Below, piece after piece: positions 16,443-24,375 of a DNA stretch of 59,933 nt. Each line of letters begins with the position of its first letter. The stretch's first letter is position 1. The notes beneath the pieces were generated by a model, which was given only the letters and a program-made list of their open reading frames with translations, was not told the DNA's origin and made no database searches. The stretch is from JAGQLF01 sp964437465 (GTDB taxonomy: Bacteria > Patescibacteriota > Dojkabacteria > J137): contig CAYTGI010000008.1 of NCBI GenBank assembly GCA_964437465.1, positions 1-59,933 on the forward strand. The letters run 5' to 3'. The position numbers and the translations under genes were made by a program.

Positions 16443-17710
16443 CTTTCTAAAATTTTCTTTATTCCAGTAGCTAATTCTCTAGCTCTTTCTTGATTCATAT
16501 TTATACTTGTTGGTAGGTTCATCGTTAGACCAGTCTTGGTTTCAGTTGTAGGAGTAAGCTTAGGAACATAACAAAGTTTTTCATATGTTTTTAAATTAAC
16601 ACTTGATCCGTAAAGAGGAGAAGCGAACCAATTACCTAAAGTAACCCTTACATCTCTTGAAAAGTCCCAGACCTTTTTAAACTTTTCTTCATCTGGAACT
16701 AGAATAGGATATCTAAGATAAACTCTTGAATCAGTAATTGTTTCATTATCTGAATATGGTGCAAGGTGAAGGTGATATATAATTGAAATTGCCTGTCTAT
16801 GAGAATTATATTTTTCTAACTTTCTTAACTGCACAAGTCCTAACCTAGATAGGGCAGGGGACATTTTCGCTGGAAACCAGTCTGGTTTCTCAGACTTATT
16901 TTCTCTCTCTTCAACCATGATTCCTAAAAACCCAAGCTTTCTCCAAATTGATCTTATTAAAGCTCCAATTGTAAATCTGCCTACTCCAACAGAATGAAGT
17001 GGTATTGCTATGTACCAAAAGATAGGATTTAACAATGATTTAATGGTTTGCTTAGTTGGAAATTCAGGAAGCTTTTCAATTTTTTCAAATAAACTGTTTG
17101 ATAAAGTTTCGTTATTTGTGAAAACTGCTCCACCTCTAACCGTAGACATTACTTTTTCAATTCCGAAAGTTGTAAAGCCAATATCTCCTTTTAGATTCAG
17201 ATCTTTTTTAATAATGTGAGCAAAGTCTTCAAAAATTAAAATATCATTTCTATTAATCTCATTTAGTTGAGATCTAATATCTTCAACTTCAACTTTTTTT
17301 CCAAAGGTGTGTTGAACAACGATTATTCTAGTTCGTTTTGTTATTACTTCCTTTAAGTTACTATAATCGGCGTTAAAATCTTCTTTTGAAGTATCCAAGT
17401 ATACTGGTTTTGCTCCAGCGAAACTAACAGCATTAGCTACAACAACACAGGTAAAACTAGGAACTATTACCTCATCATCAGATTTAATCCCAATTGACTC
17501 AATCGCTATTTGAAGAGCTGATCTTCCTGAATCAATCAAGTATAGATAATCAATTCCTAAATAACTTTGTAAATCAAATTTGAATTTAGAGCTATAGTCT
17601 TCATTTCTCCAAGACATTGGATTTAGAAGAGTACCTAATGCTACTTTTACATCATCAAACTGAGTGTTCGGAGATGCTGCTGTAAAAATTGATTTTCTAA
17701 AAATACTCAT
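16439..17710 (-). CDS. DegT/DnrJ/EryC1/StrS-family PLP-dependent sugar aminotransferase
   Basis: These enzymes transfer an amino group to a keto-sugar nucleotide for surface polysaccharide synthesis. The fold-type I pattern is clear: SGRSALQIAI (residues 61-70), DDEVIVPSFTCVVVANAV, the FEDFAH segment that binds PLP (160-165), and TTFGIEKVMSTVRGGAVFTN with the Schiff-base Lys186. The length of 423 is slightly long. It is the last gene of a leftward run with two FemAB-like genes and overlaps the upstream one by 4 nt (ATGA), so it is translationally coupled. A link to wall or glycan modification is an inference from these neighbours. Confidence 0.87.
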   Translation of the reverse strand: MSIFRKSIFTAASPNTQFDDVKVALGTLLNPMSWRNEDYSSKFKFDLQSYLGIDYLYLIDSGRSALQIAIESIGIKSDDEVIVPSFTCVVVANAVSFAGAKPVYLDTSKEDFNADYSNLKEVITKRTRIIVVQHTFGKKVEVEDIRSQLNEINRNDILIFEDFAHIIKKDLNLKGDIGFTTFGIEKVMSTVRGGAVFTNNETLSNSLFEKIEKLPEFPTKQTIKSLLNPIFWYIAIPLHSVGVGRFTIGALIRSIWRKLGFLGIMVEERENKSEKPDWFPAKMSPALSRLGLVQLRKLEKYNSHRQAISIIYHLHLAPYSDNETITDSRVYLRYPILVPDEEKFKKVWDFSRDVRVTLGNWFASPLYGSSVNLKTYEKLCYVPKLTPTTETKTGLTMNLPTSINMNQERARELATGIKKILES

Positions 17711-18576
17711 GAAACTAATTCTCTTAACTTTATAAGTAATTTTATCAGCTTATATTTAGAACTATCTACTATTAAATCAAAAGAGTCCGTGTACTCAAAA
17801 ACCTCTCCTATAAATTTAAACTTAAAGTTTGAGAAACCCTTCTTTTCATCTTCATCTATACCGAACATATCAAATATTTCTAGTCCCCCACTATTTGCCC
17901 ATTTTAAACAATTCCAAACATGAAAAAATGATGCTCTTAGGTTTTTTTGTTTTTCACTTGATCCTGTATATAGATAATAAGCTACAGAATCGTGTTTAAT
18001 AATAAAACTCGATACAAGAAGTTCATCTTGAAAATAAGTTTGAGCAATTACAAGATTATCTTTTGCTGCATCAAAGACAGCTTCTAAGTATTTGTAACCT
18101 CTTGGAGCAACTTTATGTCTTTTCATTGTTGCTTCGTATAAATTTGAAAACTTATTGAAAGATTCTTTATCCGTTCTGAAATATGTGGTTAATCCATCTT
18201 TTTCCCCTTTACGAATATAATATCTATCCTTTCTTTTCATATCTGATAAGAATTCATCCTCACTAAAACCAAGCTTTACTATGTATGTTTTTCGTAACTG
18301 AACTGGTTTTGTTGGAACTAGATTTTTATCAAGTTCTTCCTTGTTAACTGGATCAATTTGTATATGTGATAATTTCTTTTTATTTCCAATTTCTTGTAGC
18401 TCTTCTAACAATTGATCATCCACAACTGGTCGTGACATGTATCCAATTCTAAACCCTAGAATAGGAACCTTAGATATTGTTCCCCAGGCTTTTGAAGTCT
18501 CAAAAATCTCATAACCTTGATTGATTTTACTCCGCTTCCAAATATCTGATTGTAGTAAATGATTAATATCTATCAT
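17707..18576 (-). CDS. FemAB/FemX-family aminoacyltransferase (GNAT fold), first paralogue
   Basis: FemAB proteins add amino acids from aminoacyl-tRNA to the lipid II peptide stem to build interpeptide bridges. The 289-residue protein has two GNAT-like halves: the first with RKTYIVKL and MKRKDRYYIRKGEKDGL, where the RYYIRK run is the family hallmark, and the second with AYYLYTGSSEK and GLEIFDMFGIDEDEKKGFSNFKFKFIG-type ending (FKFKFIG). The ATG at 18576 is preferred over the TTG at 18597. It overlaps the upstream FemAB gene by 14 nt and the downstream aminotransferase by 4 nt, so all three form one operon. Substrate amino acid unknown. Confidence 0.85.
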   Translation of the reverse strand: MIDINHLLQSDIWKRSKINQGYEIFETSKAWGTISKVPILGFRIGYMSRPVVDDQLLEELQEIGNKKKLSHIQIDPVNKEELDKNLVPTKPVQLRKTYIVKLGFSEDEFLSDMKRKDRYYIRKGEKDGLTTYFRTDKESFNKFSNLYEATMKRHKVAPRGYKYLEAVFDAAKDNLVIAQTYFQDELLVSSFIIKHDSVAYYLYTGSSEKQKNLRASFFHVWNCLKWANSGGLEIFDMFGIDEDEKKGFSNFKFKFIGEVFEYTDSFDLIVDSSKYKLIKLLIKLRELVS

Positions 18577-19618
18577 TTCTATAAACGTAGTAATCAAATA
18601 GTCTATTTAAATAATACATAGGAGTATTATTACAAACCTCATATGTTCCTGAAAAACTCATTATTTCTCCGGGAAACTTCATCTTAAAGTTACTCATACT
18701 CCTCCAAACATGATCAATTCCTTTAGGAACAACTCCCCACATACTGTATTGACTATAGCCATGCTCAATAGCATTTTTTATAATCGTCCAATGTAGAAAA
18801 TACGGAGCAGCTAACTTCGAAAGTTCTGGATCAGATGTAGAGCCTCCGTGAGAGTAGAAGATAGTTGTTTCGTTATAGTTAATTAGAGCTCCAGCGATTG
18901 TTTTTCCTTCGAACTTTGCTAAGAATACTCTAGTTATAGGTTTGATATCTTTCGTCTTTAAATCAACATTCAGAGCCTTCCACTGATCAATAAAGTATGA
19001 GTCATTAAAGTTTTGAAAACCTTTTCTTTCTTTTGTCTCATTTAAAATGTTTACAAACTCTCTAACTTCTTCTTCACTTGTTGCTTCAACTATCTCAACT
19101 CCTAATTTCTCAGCCCTTCTTACATAATACCTAGTATCTTTTTTAAAACTCATTAATGTTTTTTCTTCATTCTCTTTAAAATCAATCACCCACATATCTT
19201 TGGCCTGGCCTGGAGAAAATGATTTTTTCCATCCAGTTTTTTCTAATGATTTAATTTTCTCATCTCTTAACAGAGTATCTATTTTAAAATAGTTTAATCC
19301 TTGAGCTTTAATAAACGATTTTGCAAATACTGAAAGGTCAATAAGAAAATTCTCCAAATCATTTTCTATTACTTTTTCCAACAATACAGGGCTATGTGGT
19401 GAGTAGGCATATTTAGCTATTTTTCTTCTAAAAATTTCAATATATAAAGTACCTACTACTTCGTCATCTTTCTTAATCCAGAATCGTTTGGTATTTTTAC
19501 CTATGCTTTTTTGAAACTCTATCCAGTCATATAAGGTTAGGAATGAAGAAAAACCTTCATAATTAATTTTGTCCCATAACTCTTTCTCATTGTTAAACTC
19601 CTCAAAGGTATACGTCAT
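18563..19618 (-). CDS. FemAB/FemX-family aminoacyltransferase, second paralogue
   Basis: A 351-residue relative of the adjacent protein, with the same layout: DWIEFQKSIG and RRKIAKYAYSPHSPVL in the first GNAT half, KKDTRYYVRRAEKLGVE as the hallmark, and TTIFYSHGGSTSDP, PYFLHWTIIKNAIEHGY and MWGVVPKGIDH plus FKMKFPGE in the second. It is closer to the canonical peptidoglycan-bridge enzymes than its neighbour. First gene of the operon. A minus-strand TATAAT lies 6 nt before the ATG, so the message is probably leaderless, and a heptamer array lies 25 bp upstream of that element. Confidence 0.88.
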   Translation of the reverse strand: MTYTFEEFNNEKELWDKINYEGFSSFLTLYDWIEFQKSIGKNTKRFWIKKDDEVVGTLYIEIFRRKIAKYAYSPHSPVLLEKVIENDLENFLIDLSVFAKSFIKAQGLNYFKIDTLLRDEKIKSLEKTGWKKSFSPGQAKDMWVIDFKENEEKTLMSFKKDTRYYVRRAEKLGVEIVEATSEEEVREFVNILNETKERKGFQNFNDSYFIDQWKALNVDLKTKDIKPITRVFLAKFEGKTIAGALINYNETTIFYSHGGSTSDPELSKLAAPYFLHWTIIKNAIEHGYSQYSMWGVVPKGIDHVWRSMSNFKMKFPGEIMSFSGTYEVCNNTPMYYLNRLFDYYVYRNDRY

Positions 19619-19624
19619 GGGTTA

Positions 19625-19630
19625 ATTATA
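19625..19630 (-). promoter_or_regulatory. -10 element (TATAAT) of the femAB operon
   Basis: Perfect TATAAT on the minus strand, 6 nt (TAACCC) before the ATG at 19618. Upstream lie a CTTCC-like segment and the heptamer array, an arrangement shared with the yidD promoter at 24361. Confidence 0.65.
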
Positions 19631-19655
19631 CACAAGGAAAATGTTGTTAGCTATA

Positions 19656-19685
19656 AGTTGCTAGTTGCTAGTTGCTAGTTGCTAG
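19656..19685 (+). repeat. Tandem heptamer array, AGTTGCT x 4.3
   Basis: Four perfect copies plus two bases of the same heptamer found at 191-234 and 24283-24354. It lies between dnaN and the femAB promoter; read along the femAB strand it is CTAGCAA, as at yidD. Confidence 0.95.
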
Positions 19686-19727
19686 AAAATTATAAGATCC
19701 TGATCGAAATTAACAATTATTAATTAG

Positions 19728-20879
19728 TTAAGAATCTCTTCTCATTGGCATAACCAAATGTATGTAGTTTGGGTCTTCATTATCTTTGAAAACAGAAGCT
19801 GCTAGTGGACCTTTTGTCTCTACAATAATTTTATCTCCTTTAATGTGGTTCACAATATCTTGAAGGTATCTTAATGTATAAGCAGTTTTTAAATCACTAT
19901 CTCCACTTGTATTGGACACAATTACCTCTGTTTCTCCTTCTCCTACTTCAGCAACCGCTGACTTCAATCGTATTTCATTATTTTCAATATCAAAATCGAA
20001 CAGTGTTTTATTTCCTAAATTACCTCTAGCAAAAGTATTTGTAATTTTTATTGCTTCTTCTAAATCTTTCTTTTTTACTTCGTATGTATATTGGAAATCA
20101 TCAGGCATTATTCTTTTATAGTCTGGGTATGGACCCTCGAGTAATCTGACACTAAATTCAATATCATCAAATTTAAAAATAAGTTGTGAACCACTCTCAC
20201 TTAAAAATACTTCTACATTTTCTATCTCTGGATAATCTGAAATAATTCTTGTAAGCTCATTTAGATATCTTGCTGGAACTATTATCTCTTCTTTTTCAAA
20301 ATTTGGATCAATATTTTTAATTTGAACAACTCTTTTAGAAAGTCTAAATCCATCTAGACCTATAAAATGAACTTCATTTTGCTCTTTATCTATTTCAAAG
20401 AAAACTCCTGATTGTTGAATTCTTCCTGCAGAAAGGTCTGTTGAACATGCGAATAATGTTTTATCCATTGATTCAACAAAATCTATAGTACTAATTGTAA
20501 AAATTGGTTTCTCAGTTGTTTTTGGAAGAACTGGAAATTCATCTGAAGGAATTGTTGTGAATGTTGCTTTAGATTTTGAAGTTCTTACATAAAGAGTAGA
20601 ATCTCTAAGTTCTAAAGTAATATTGTCATCACTTGAAGTTGCTGAAACAAAGTCAGAAATGTATTTAGCATTTACTGTTATTGTTCCCTCGTCTTCAACC
20701 TGACAGTCTATCCACATCTGTATACCCATATCTAAGTTTGTTGCCGCTAGTTTTAATGCATTCTCAGAAGAAGATAAAAGTACGTTAGAAAGTATAGGTA
20801 TATTAGGCTTTCCGCTTACTGATTTACTAGAGTATCCTAGTGCTTTTGAGAGTTTTGAATGTTTTAAAGTTACCTTCAT
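19728..20879 (-). CDS. dnaN: DNA polymerase III beta subunit (sliding clamp)
   Basis: DnaN is the ring-shaped processivity clamp for the replicative polymerase and other DNA enzymes. The 383-residue protein has the three-domain architecture: domain 1 with SKSVSGKPNIPILSNVLL, domain 2 with VESMDKTLFACSTDLSAGRIQQSGV and FIGLDGFRLSKR, and domain 3 with YTLRYLQDIV and the C-terminal HLVMPMR, which forms the hydrophobic partner-binding groove. Length and start (ATG, MKVTLKHSKL) are normal. It is transcribed leftward, away from the 530-bp gene-free stretch that probably contains oriC, and in the same direction as dnaA. Confidence 0.95.
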   Translation of the reverse strand: MKVTLKHSKLSKALGYSSKSVSGKPNIPILSNVLLSSSENALKLAATNLDMGIQMWIDCQVEDEGTITVNAKYISDFVSATSSDDNITLELRDSTLYVRTSKSKATFTTIPSDEFPVLPKTTEKPIFTISTIDFVESMDKTLFACSTDLSAGRIQQSGVFFEIDKEQNEVHFIGLDGFRLSKRVVQIKNIDPNFEKEEIIVPARYLNELTRIISDYPEIENVEVFLSESGSQLIFKFDDIEFSVRLLEGPYPDYKRIMPDDFQYTYEVKKKDLEEAIKITNTFARGNLGNKTLFDFDIENNEIRLKSAVAEVGEGETEVIVSNTSGDSDLKTAYTLRYLQDIVNHIKGDKIIVETKGPLAASVFKDNEDPNYIHLVMPMRRDS

Positions 20880-21409
20880 ATCTATTAATTATTTTAATTA
20901 GAAGTATTTAGTAATAGTGAATGTAAATAAGTGTATAAGTTTTTAAATCTCATTATTATAACAGGAAAACTCTGGTTTTTATTCTGTGGAATAGCAATGT
21001 GAATAAAATTTGCTTCATTTTCATCATTCTTCTTGTATATCAGATTTTGATACATATTCTGTTTGTGTAAAGAATTCTAACAGATTATACAGTAATTATG
21101 GTAATTTCATTGTTGGCTAATGATCAATCTCAAGTGAACAATAATATTTGATCAATTTTCTAGTTATAAAATAGAGGCTCTATGTCACCATAGTTGAAAC
21201 ACATTAGACCCGAAGTATAAGTAGAGTAGCATTTTCCACAAACAAGTAATCACTCAATACCCTTTCTGTTATATTTAATTAAAATATATTTTTGTATTTA
21301 TCCACAGTATTAAAATCGATATAGCAAATGTTGACCAAATTAGCTAACAAAGATAATATGGTTATGTATCCAAATGAAGGAGACATACTTTAATTATTAA
21401 TATTTTATT
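20880..21409. other. Gene-free 530-bp stretch between dnaN and dnaA: probable oriC
   Basis: No frame of useful length is present. The stretch contains a perfect DnaA box TTATCCACA at 21298-21306, a one-mismatch box TTTTCCACA at 21232-21240 and a reversed weaker box (TGTGGAATA) at 20985-20993. Between the two good boxes lies a very AT-rich run (about 21265-21298) suited to duplex unwinding. Direct repeats TGATCAAT occur at 21121-21128 and 21149-21156. The position between dnaA and dnaN is the commonest place for a bacterial origin. GC-skew was not computed. Confidence 0.65.
21232..21306 (+). promoter_or_regulatory. DnaA-box pair flanking an AT-rich segment
   Basis: TTTTCCACA (21232-21240) and TTATCCACA (21298-21306) in the same orientation, 66 bp apart, with nearly pure A/T sequence just before the second box. 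Confidence 0.65.
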
Positions 21410-21787
21410 ATGGCAATGAGTGTTATTGACGAAACTGAAACTCAGGAAACTACTGTAATTTCCCCAAATTTCTTAGAAACACAAGAAGATCTTCCACAAG
21501 TTACACTGAATGATGAGGATCCCGGTTATTTTGCGGAGAAATATAGGCATATTATAGGAACAGGAATGGAACAAAATATAAGGAAATTTGGTATCAGTGC
21601 ATTTAATTCCTTTTTTGATGGAATAGATTTTAGAAATCCACATCATCACCAACCATCGCTCATTAGGAAAATGCAAACATATATTCAATTTGGCATTGAT
21701 GCAGGAAAATATTCTATAGAGGAACTTCCAGAAAACTATAGAAATATTCTAGAATATAATCCTTATAATAGATATGCTGAAGCTTAA
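21410..21787 (+). CDS. Hypothetical protein (125 aa) between oriC and dnaA
   Basis: Not recognised. The first 40 residues are acidic and Thr-rich and look disordered; the rest is helical with a PHHHQPSLIRK stretch and several aromatic residues. There is no signal or membrane segment, so it should be cytoplasmic. It is read towards dnaA and shares TTAA with the dnaA stop codon (4-nt overlap). The first ATG (21410) and a second at 21416 are both possible starts. An AAGGAG at about 21376 is too far upstream to act as a ribosome site. An extra gene between dnaN and dnaA is unusual. Confidence 0.6.
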   Translation: MAMSVIDETETQETTVISPNFLETQEDLPQVTLNDEDPGYFAEKYRHIIGTGMEQNIRKFGISAFNSFFDGIDFRNPHHHQPSLIRKMQTYIQFGIDAGKYSIEELPENYRNILEYNPYNRYAEA

Positions 21788-23190
21788 TCTATATCTTCAG
21801 TTACAACAGCACTATCGTTGATTGTAGTTATGATCTTTGAGATCTGTAGATTAAACTCATCTTGAAGCATCATCTTACTTTTAATCTTATCCAGAGCATG
21901 GAGTACAGTTGTGTGATCTTTTCGACTTAGAAAAGACGCAACTTGCTCCAGCTTGTAATTAAACTCTTCTCGAAGAATATACATAGCAACTTGCCTAGCA
22001 AGAGCTAGATCTTTTGTTCTTCTAGGACCTTTCATGTCTTTAACTTTTACTCCAAAACTTTTCGAAACTTCCCTTAAAACTTTCGGAACTTTAACTTGTT
22101 CTCTTCTACTTTTAGCATCTCTTCCAAGCATATGCGCAACTTCTTCAAGAGTTAGATCTCCGTTAGGTTTCATTTGATTGAATAATGAAACTTTTTGAAG
22201 AGCACCTTCAAGTTCACGAACGTTATCAGTTATTGATCTAGCAATAAATTCTAATATTTTTTGATTCAAATCAATTCCAAGTGTTGCTGCTTTCTTTTCA
22301 ACAATAGCTAATCGCATCTCAAAGTCAGGCTGTCCTACATCTGCAACCATACCTCCTTGTAGTCTAGATTTAAGTCTACTTTCTAAGTTTTTTATATCAT
22401 CAGGTTTTCTATCAGCAATAATTACAATCTGTTTTCCTGCGTTATAAAGCTCGTTAAATGTATTGAAAAATTCATCTTGAGTTTGAACCCATTTTGAAAT
22501 TAGCTGAATATCATCAATTATTAAAAGATCCATAGCTCTATATTTTTTTCTAAATCGTTCCATCTGACCAGTTTTAATTCCACGAACCATATCGTTTAAG
22601 AAATTTTCTGATGGGGTATAAATAATTTTTCTTGATATATTTCTTTCTAACATTCCAATTCCAATTGCTTGAGCAAGATGAGTTTTTCCTACACCAGTCT
22701 TTCCATGAATAAATAGAGGATTATAAACTTGTCCTGGATTTTCAATAGCAGCAATTGCTGCTGCATGAGCAATTCTATTAGCGTTTCCAACTACAAAATT
22801 TGAAAGAGAGTATTTTGTATTTAATCCTGAGTCTTCAATCGCTTTAATAACCGACCCCATTACTCCGTTTTCAGTAGCTAGAAGGGGAGACTCATCTGCT
22901 GAAGGTTTTTTTTCTACTTGAGAGGAGTTAATTGCAACTCTAAATATAGGTTGAAGGGTAGCTCCGTAAACATAAGTTAATGTGTCTTGAATTAATTTTT
23001 CATGTCTCATTTTTAACCAGTCTGCAGTATAGGGATTAGGAACACCGATTATCGCTTTTTTACCCTCTATTTGTGTAAGTTCAGTATCTTGAAAAAAAGT
23101 TTTGAACTGTGCAGGTGCATCGAGTTTAATCTCAAGCTGAGCTAATGTGGTTTTCCAAAGTTCTTTTGGTTCTTTAATCTTCATAGCCAT
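21784..23190 (-). CDS. dnaA: Chromosomal replication initiator DnaA
   Basis: DnaA binds DnaA boxes and opens oriC. The 468-residue protein has domain I (about 1-85), a short linker, the AAA+ domain III with Walker A GKTGVGKT (163-170) and Walker B LLIIDDIQ (222-229), the VRELEGAL sensor/Box VIII segment, and domain IV with the DNA-binding signature SRKDHTTVLHALDKI. Length is normal. Two start codons, 23190 and 23184, are possible (MAMKIK). A minus-strand TATAAT lies 9 nt before the first, giving at most a very short leader. Upstream are an inverted repeat and a palindrome with DnaA-box character, which would allow autoregulation. Confidence 0.97.
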   Translation of the reverse strand: MAMKIKEPKELWKTTLAQLEIKLDAPAQFKTFFQDTELTQIEGKKAIIGVPNPYTADWLKMRHEKLIQDTLTYVYGATLQPIFRVAINSSQVEKKPSADESPLLATENGVMGSVIKAIEDSGLNTKYSLSNFVVGNANRIAHAAAIAAIENPGQVYNPLFIHGKTGVGKTHLAQAIGIGMLERNISRKIIYTPSENFLNDMVRGIKTGQMERFRKKYRAMDLLIIDDIQLISKWVQTQDEFFNTFNELYNAGKQIVIIADRKPDDIKNLESRLKSRLQGGMVADVGQPDFEMRLAIVEKKAATLGIDLNQKILEFIARSITDNVRELEGALQKVSLFNQMKPNGDLTLEEVAHMLGRDAKSRREQVKVPKVLREVSKSFGVKVKDMKGPRRTKDLALARQVAMYILREEFNYKLEQVASFLSRKDHTTVLHALDKIKSKMMLQDEFNLQISKIITTINDSAVVTEDID

Positions 23191-23199
23191 TATTGAAAA

Positions 23200-23205
23200 A
23201 TTATA
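23200..23205 (-). promoter_or_regulatory. -10 element (TATAAT) of dnaA
   Basis: Perfect TATAAT on the minus strand, 9 nt before the first ATG of dnaA. Confidence 0.6.
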
Positions 23206-23217
23206 AACTACAATATC

Positions 23218-23271
23218 TAAATCCTAAATCTTTAGAATTTAGGATTTATTTAATATATATCCACGTGGATA
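23218..23271. promoter_or_regulatory. Inverted repeat and DnaA-box palindrome upstream of dnaA
   Basis: Two symmetric elements sit just upstream of the dnaA -10. First, a 12-bp perfect inverted repeat (TAAATCCTAAAT, arms 23218-23229 and 23237-23248, 7-nt loop). Second, a 14-bp palindrome TATCCACGTGGATA at 23258-23271, equal to two inverted DnaA-box-like sequences (TTATCCACG). Because the flanking genes diverge here, these are more likely operators than terminators; binding of DnaA would repress its own gene. Confidence 0.55.
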
Positions 23272-23332
23272 AGTTGTAAAGAAGAAATTTATTATAAATT
23301 AACAATTACTAATTAATAATTGAAAATTAGAC

Positions 23333-23341
23333 TGCTATAAT
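23333..23341 (+). promoter_or_regulatory. Extended -10 (TGCTATAAT) for the VOC gene
   Basis: Perfect TG-n-TATAAT, 20 nt before the ATG at 23362; predicted leader about 14 nt. Confidence 0.6.
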
Positions 23342-23361
23342 TAGTAAATTAAGAAATACTT

Positions 23362-23739
23362 ATGATTAAAAGTTTACCCTTTTCAGTTTTCTACTGTGAG
23401 TCTGTAGAAAATACTTATAGTTTTTGGAAATCATTAGACTTTAATATTTTGAATAAAGAAGAAGATAAGATTGTGGTAGGGTTTTCAGATTTTGAGATTC
23501 ATTATATATTAGATTCAACTGAGCCTTTTAAAGAATATCAATTTGCAACCAGAAAAGAAGGTAGAGGTAATGGAGTTCTAATTTACTTTGAAATTGGTCA
23601 AATTGAAGAGTTTAAAAATAAAGTAGGGAAGCTGAAGACAGAAGTGATTACTGATATAAAAGAAAATCATTGGGGTGGAAGAGAATTTATGTTTTCCGAT
23701 CCTGATGGTTTTTTGTTTGTTGCCTATTCAATGAATTAA
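23362..23739 (+). CDS. Glyoxalase/bleomycin-resistance (VOC) family protein
   Basis: A 125-residue single-domain protein with the paired beta-alpha-beta-beta-beta modules of the vicinal oxygen chelate fold: FSVFYCESVENTYSFWKSL at the start of the first module and GREFMFSDPDGFLFVAYS at the end of the second, where DPDGF is the family hallmark. Substrate cannot be told; members include glyoxalases, resistance proteins and many unknowns. The expected metal ligands are not obvious, so it may be a binding protein. It precedes the Nudix gene by 25 nt, probably as an operon. Confidence 0.8.
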   Translation: MIKSLPFSVFYCESVENTYSFWKSLDFNILNKEEDKIVVGFSDFEIHYILDSTEPFKEYQFATRKEGRGNGVLIYFEIGQIEEFKNKVGKLKTEVITDIKENHWGGREFMFSDPDGFLFVAYSMN

Positions 23740-23764
23740 TCAATTACTAATTAGTTTAAAACTT

Positions 23765-24238
23765 ATGATTTTAGAATTTGGAGAGAAACATCCTGAAGCT
23801 GAGTATAGAAAATCAATTGGAGCAGTTATTTTTAATCCTGAAAAAACAAAAGTCTTAGGATTGGATTGGCATATTTATTCTGTATACGGAATTGTTCAAG
23901 GAGGTCAGGATGAAGGTGAAACTGAAGTACAAACGCTTAAAAGAGAAATTGTTGAAGAGACAGGATATCAAAACTTTGAGATCATTGAGAAACTTGGAGA
24001 TAATATATTTTCATATTTTTACGCTGATAATAAAGGCCTTTGGAGAAAACTAGAACTAGCTTGTTACAAAGTTGAACTTATAAATTTAGAACAAGATGAG
24101 CAGGAGCTTGAAGATAACGAAGATTTTGACCTTAAATGGGTTTATATCGATGAATTTATAGGAATGATTGATAAGCATACTCCTACAAAATCACAAAACT
24201 TCTTGGGATTAAGAGAATTTTTGTTAAGAGCTAAATAA
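23765..24238 (+). CDS. Nudix hydrolase, RppH-like
   Basis: Nudix enzymes hydrolyse nucleoside diphosphates linked to another group. The Nudix box is complete at residues 46-68: Gly46, Glu52, Arg60-Glu61, Glu64-Glu65, Gly67 (REIVEETGY). The preceding IVQGGQDEGE resembles the PQGG segment of RNA pyrophosphohydrolase and Ap4A hydrolases, and YRKSIGAVIFNPEKTKVL fits the first strands. With 157 residues it is the size of RppH. An mRNA 5'-end role would be of interest in a genome with leaderless messages, but substrate specificity is not readable from sequence. Confidence 0.85.
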   Translation: MILEFGEKHPEAEYRKSIGAVIFNPEKTKVLGLDWHIYSVYGIVQGGQDEGETEVQTLKREIVEETGYQNFEIIEKLGDNIFSYFYADNKGLWRKLELACYKVELINLEQDEQELEDNEDFDLKWVYIDEFIGMIDKHTPTKSQNFLGLREFLLRAK

Positions 24239-24282
24239 TTAATTAAAAGTATGTCCTATTTGCAGAGTGAGCTATAATTTTT

Positions 24283-24354
24283 CTAGCAACTAGCAACTAG
24301 CAACTAGCAACTAGCAACTAGCAACTAGCAACTAGCAACTCACAACTCACAACT
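24283..24354 (-). repeat. Tandem heptamer array, CTAGCAA x 8 plus CTCACAA x 2
   Basis: Eight perfect copies (24283-24338) followed by two variant copies CTCACAA and a terminal CT. It is the reverse complement of the arrays at 191 and 19656 and ends 6 bp before the yidD extended -10, so the degenerate copies occupy the -35 region. Confidence 0.95.
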
Positions 24355-24360
24355 TCCCAC

Positions 24361-24369
24361 TGCTATAAT
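24361..24369 (+). promoter_or_regulatory. Extended -10 (TGCTATAAT) of yidD
   Basis: Perfect TG-n-TATAAT with 6 nt before the ATG at 24376; predicts a leaderless yidD transcript. The region normally holding a -35 is made of heptamer repeat. Confidence 0.7.
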
Positions 24370-24375
24370 TTAAAT

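Noticed and set aside
20961..20987. Small hairpin in the oriC stretch suggesting an RNA gene
   Set aside because: Pairing is interrupted and there is no tRNA, tmRNA or SRP-like signature.
23218..23248. Intrinsic terminator upstream of dnaA
   Set aside because: Genes diverge here, so no transcript ends at this point; an operator is more likely.
24283..24354. Possible CRISPR array
   Set aside because: The repeat unit is 7 bp with no spacers and no cas genes nearby; it is a simple tandem repeat.
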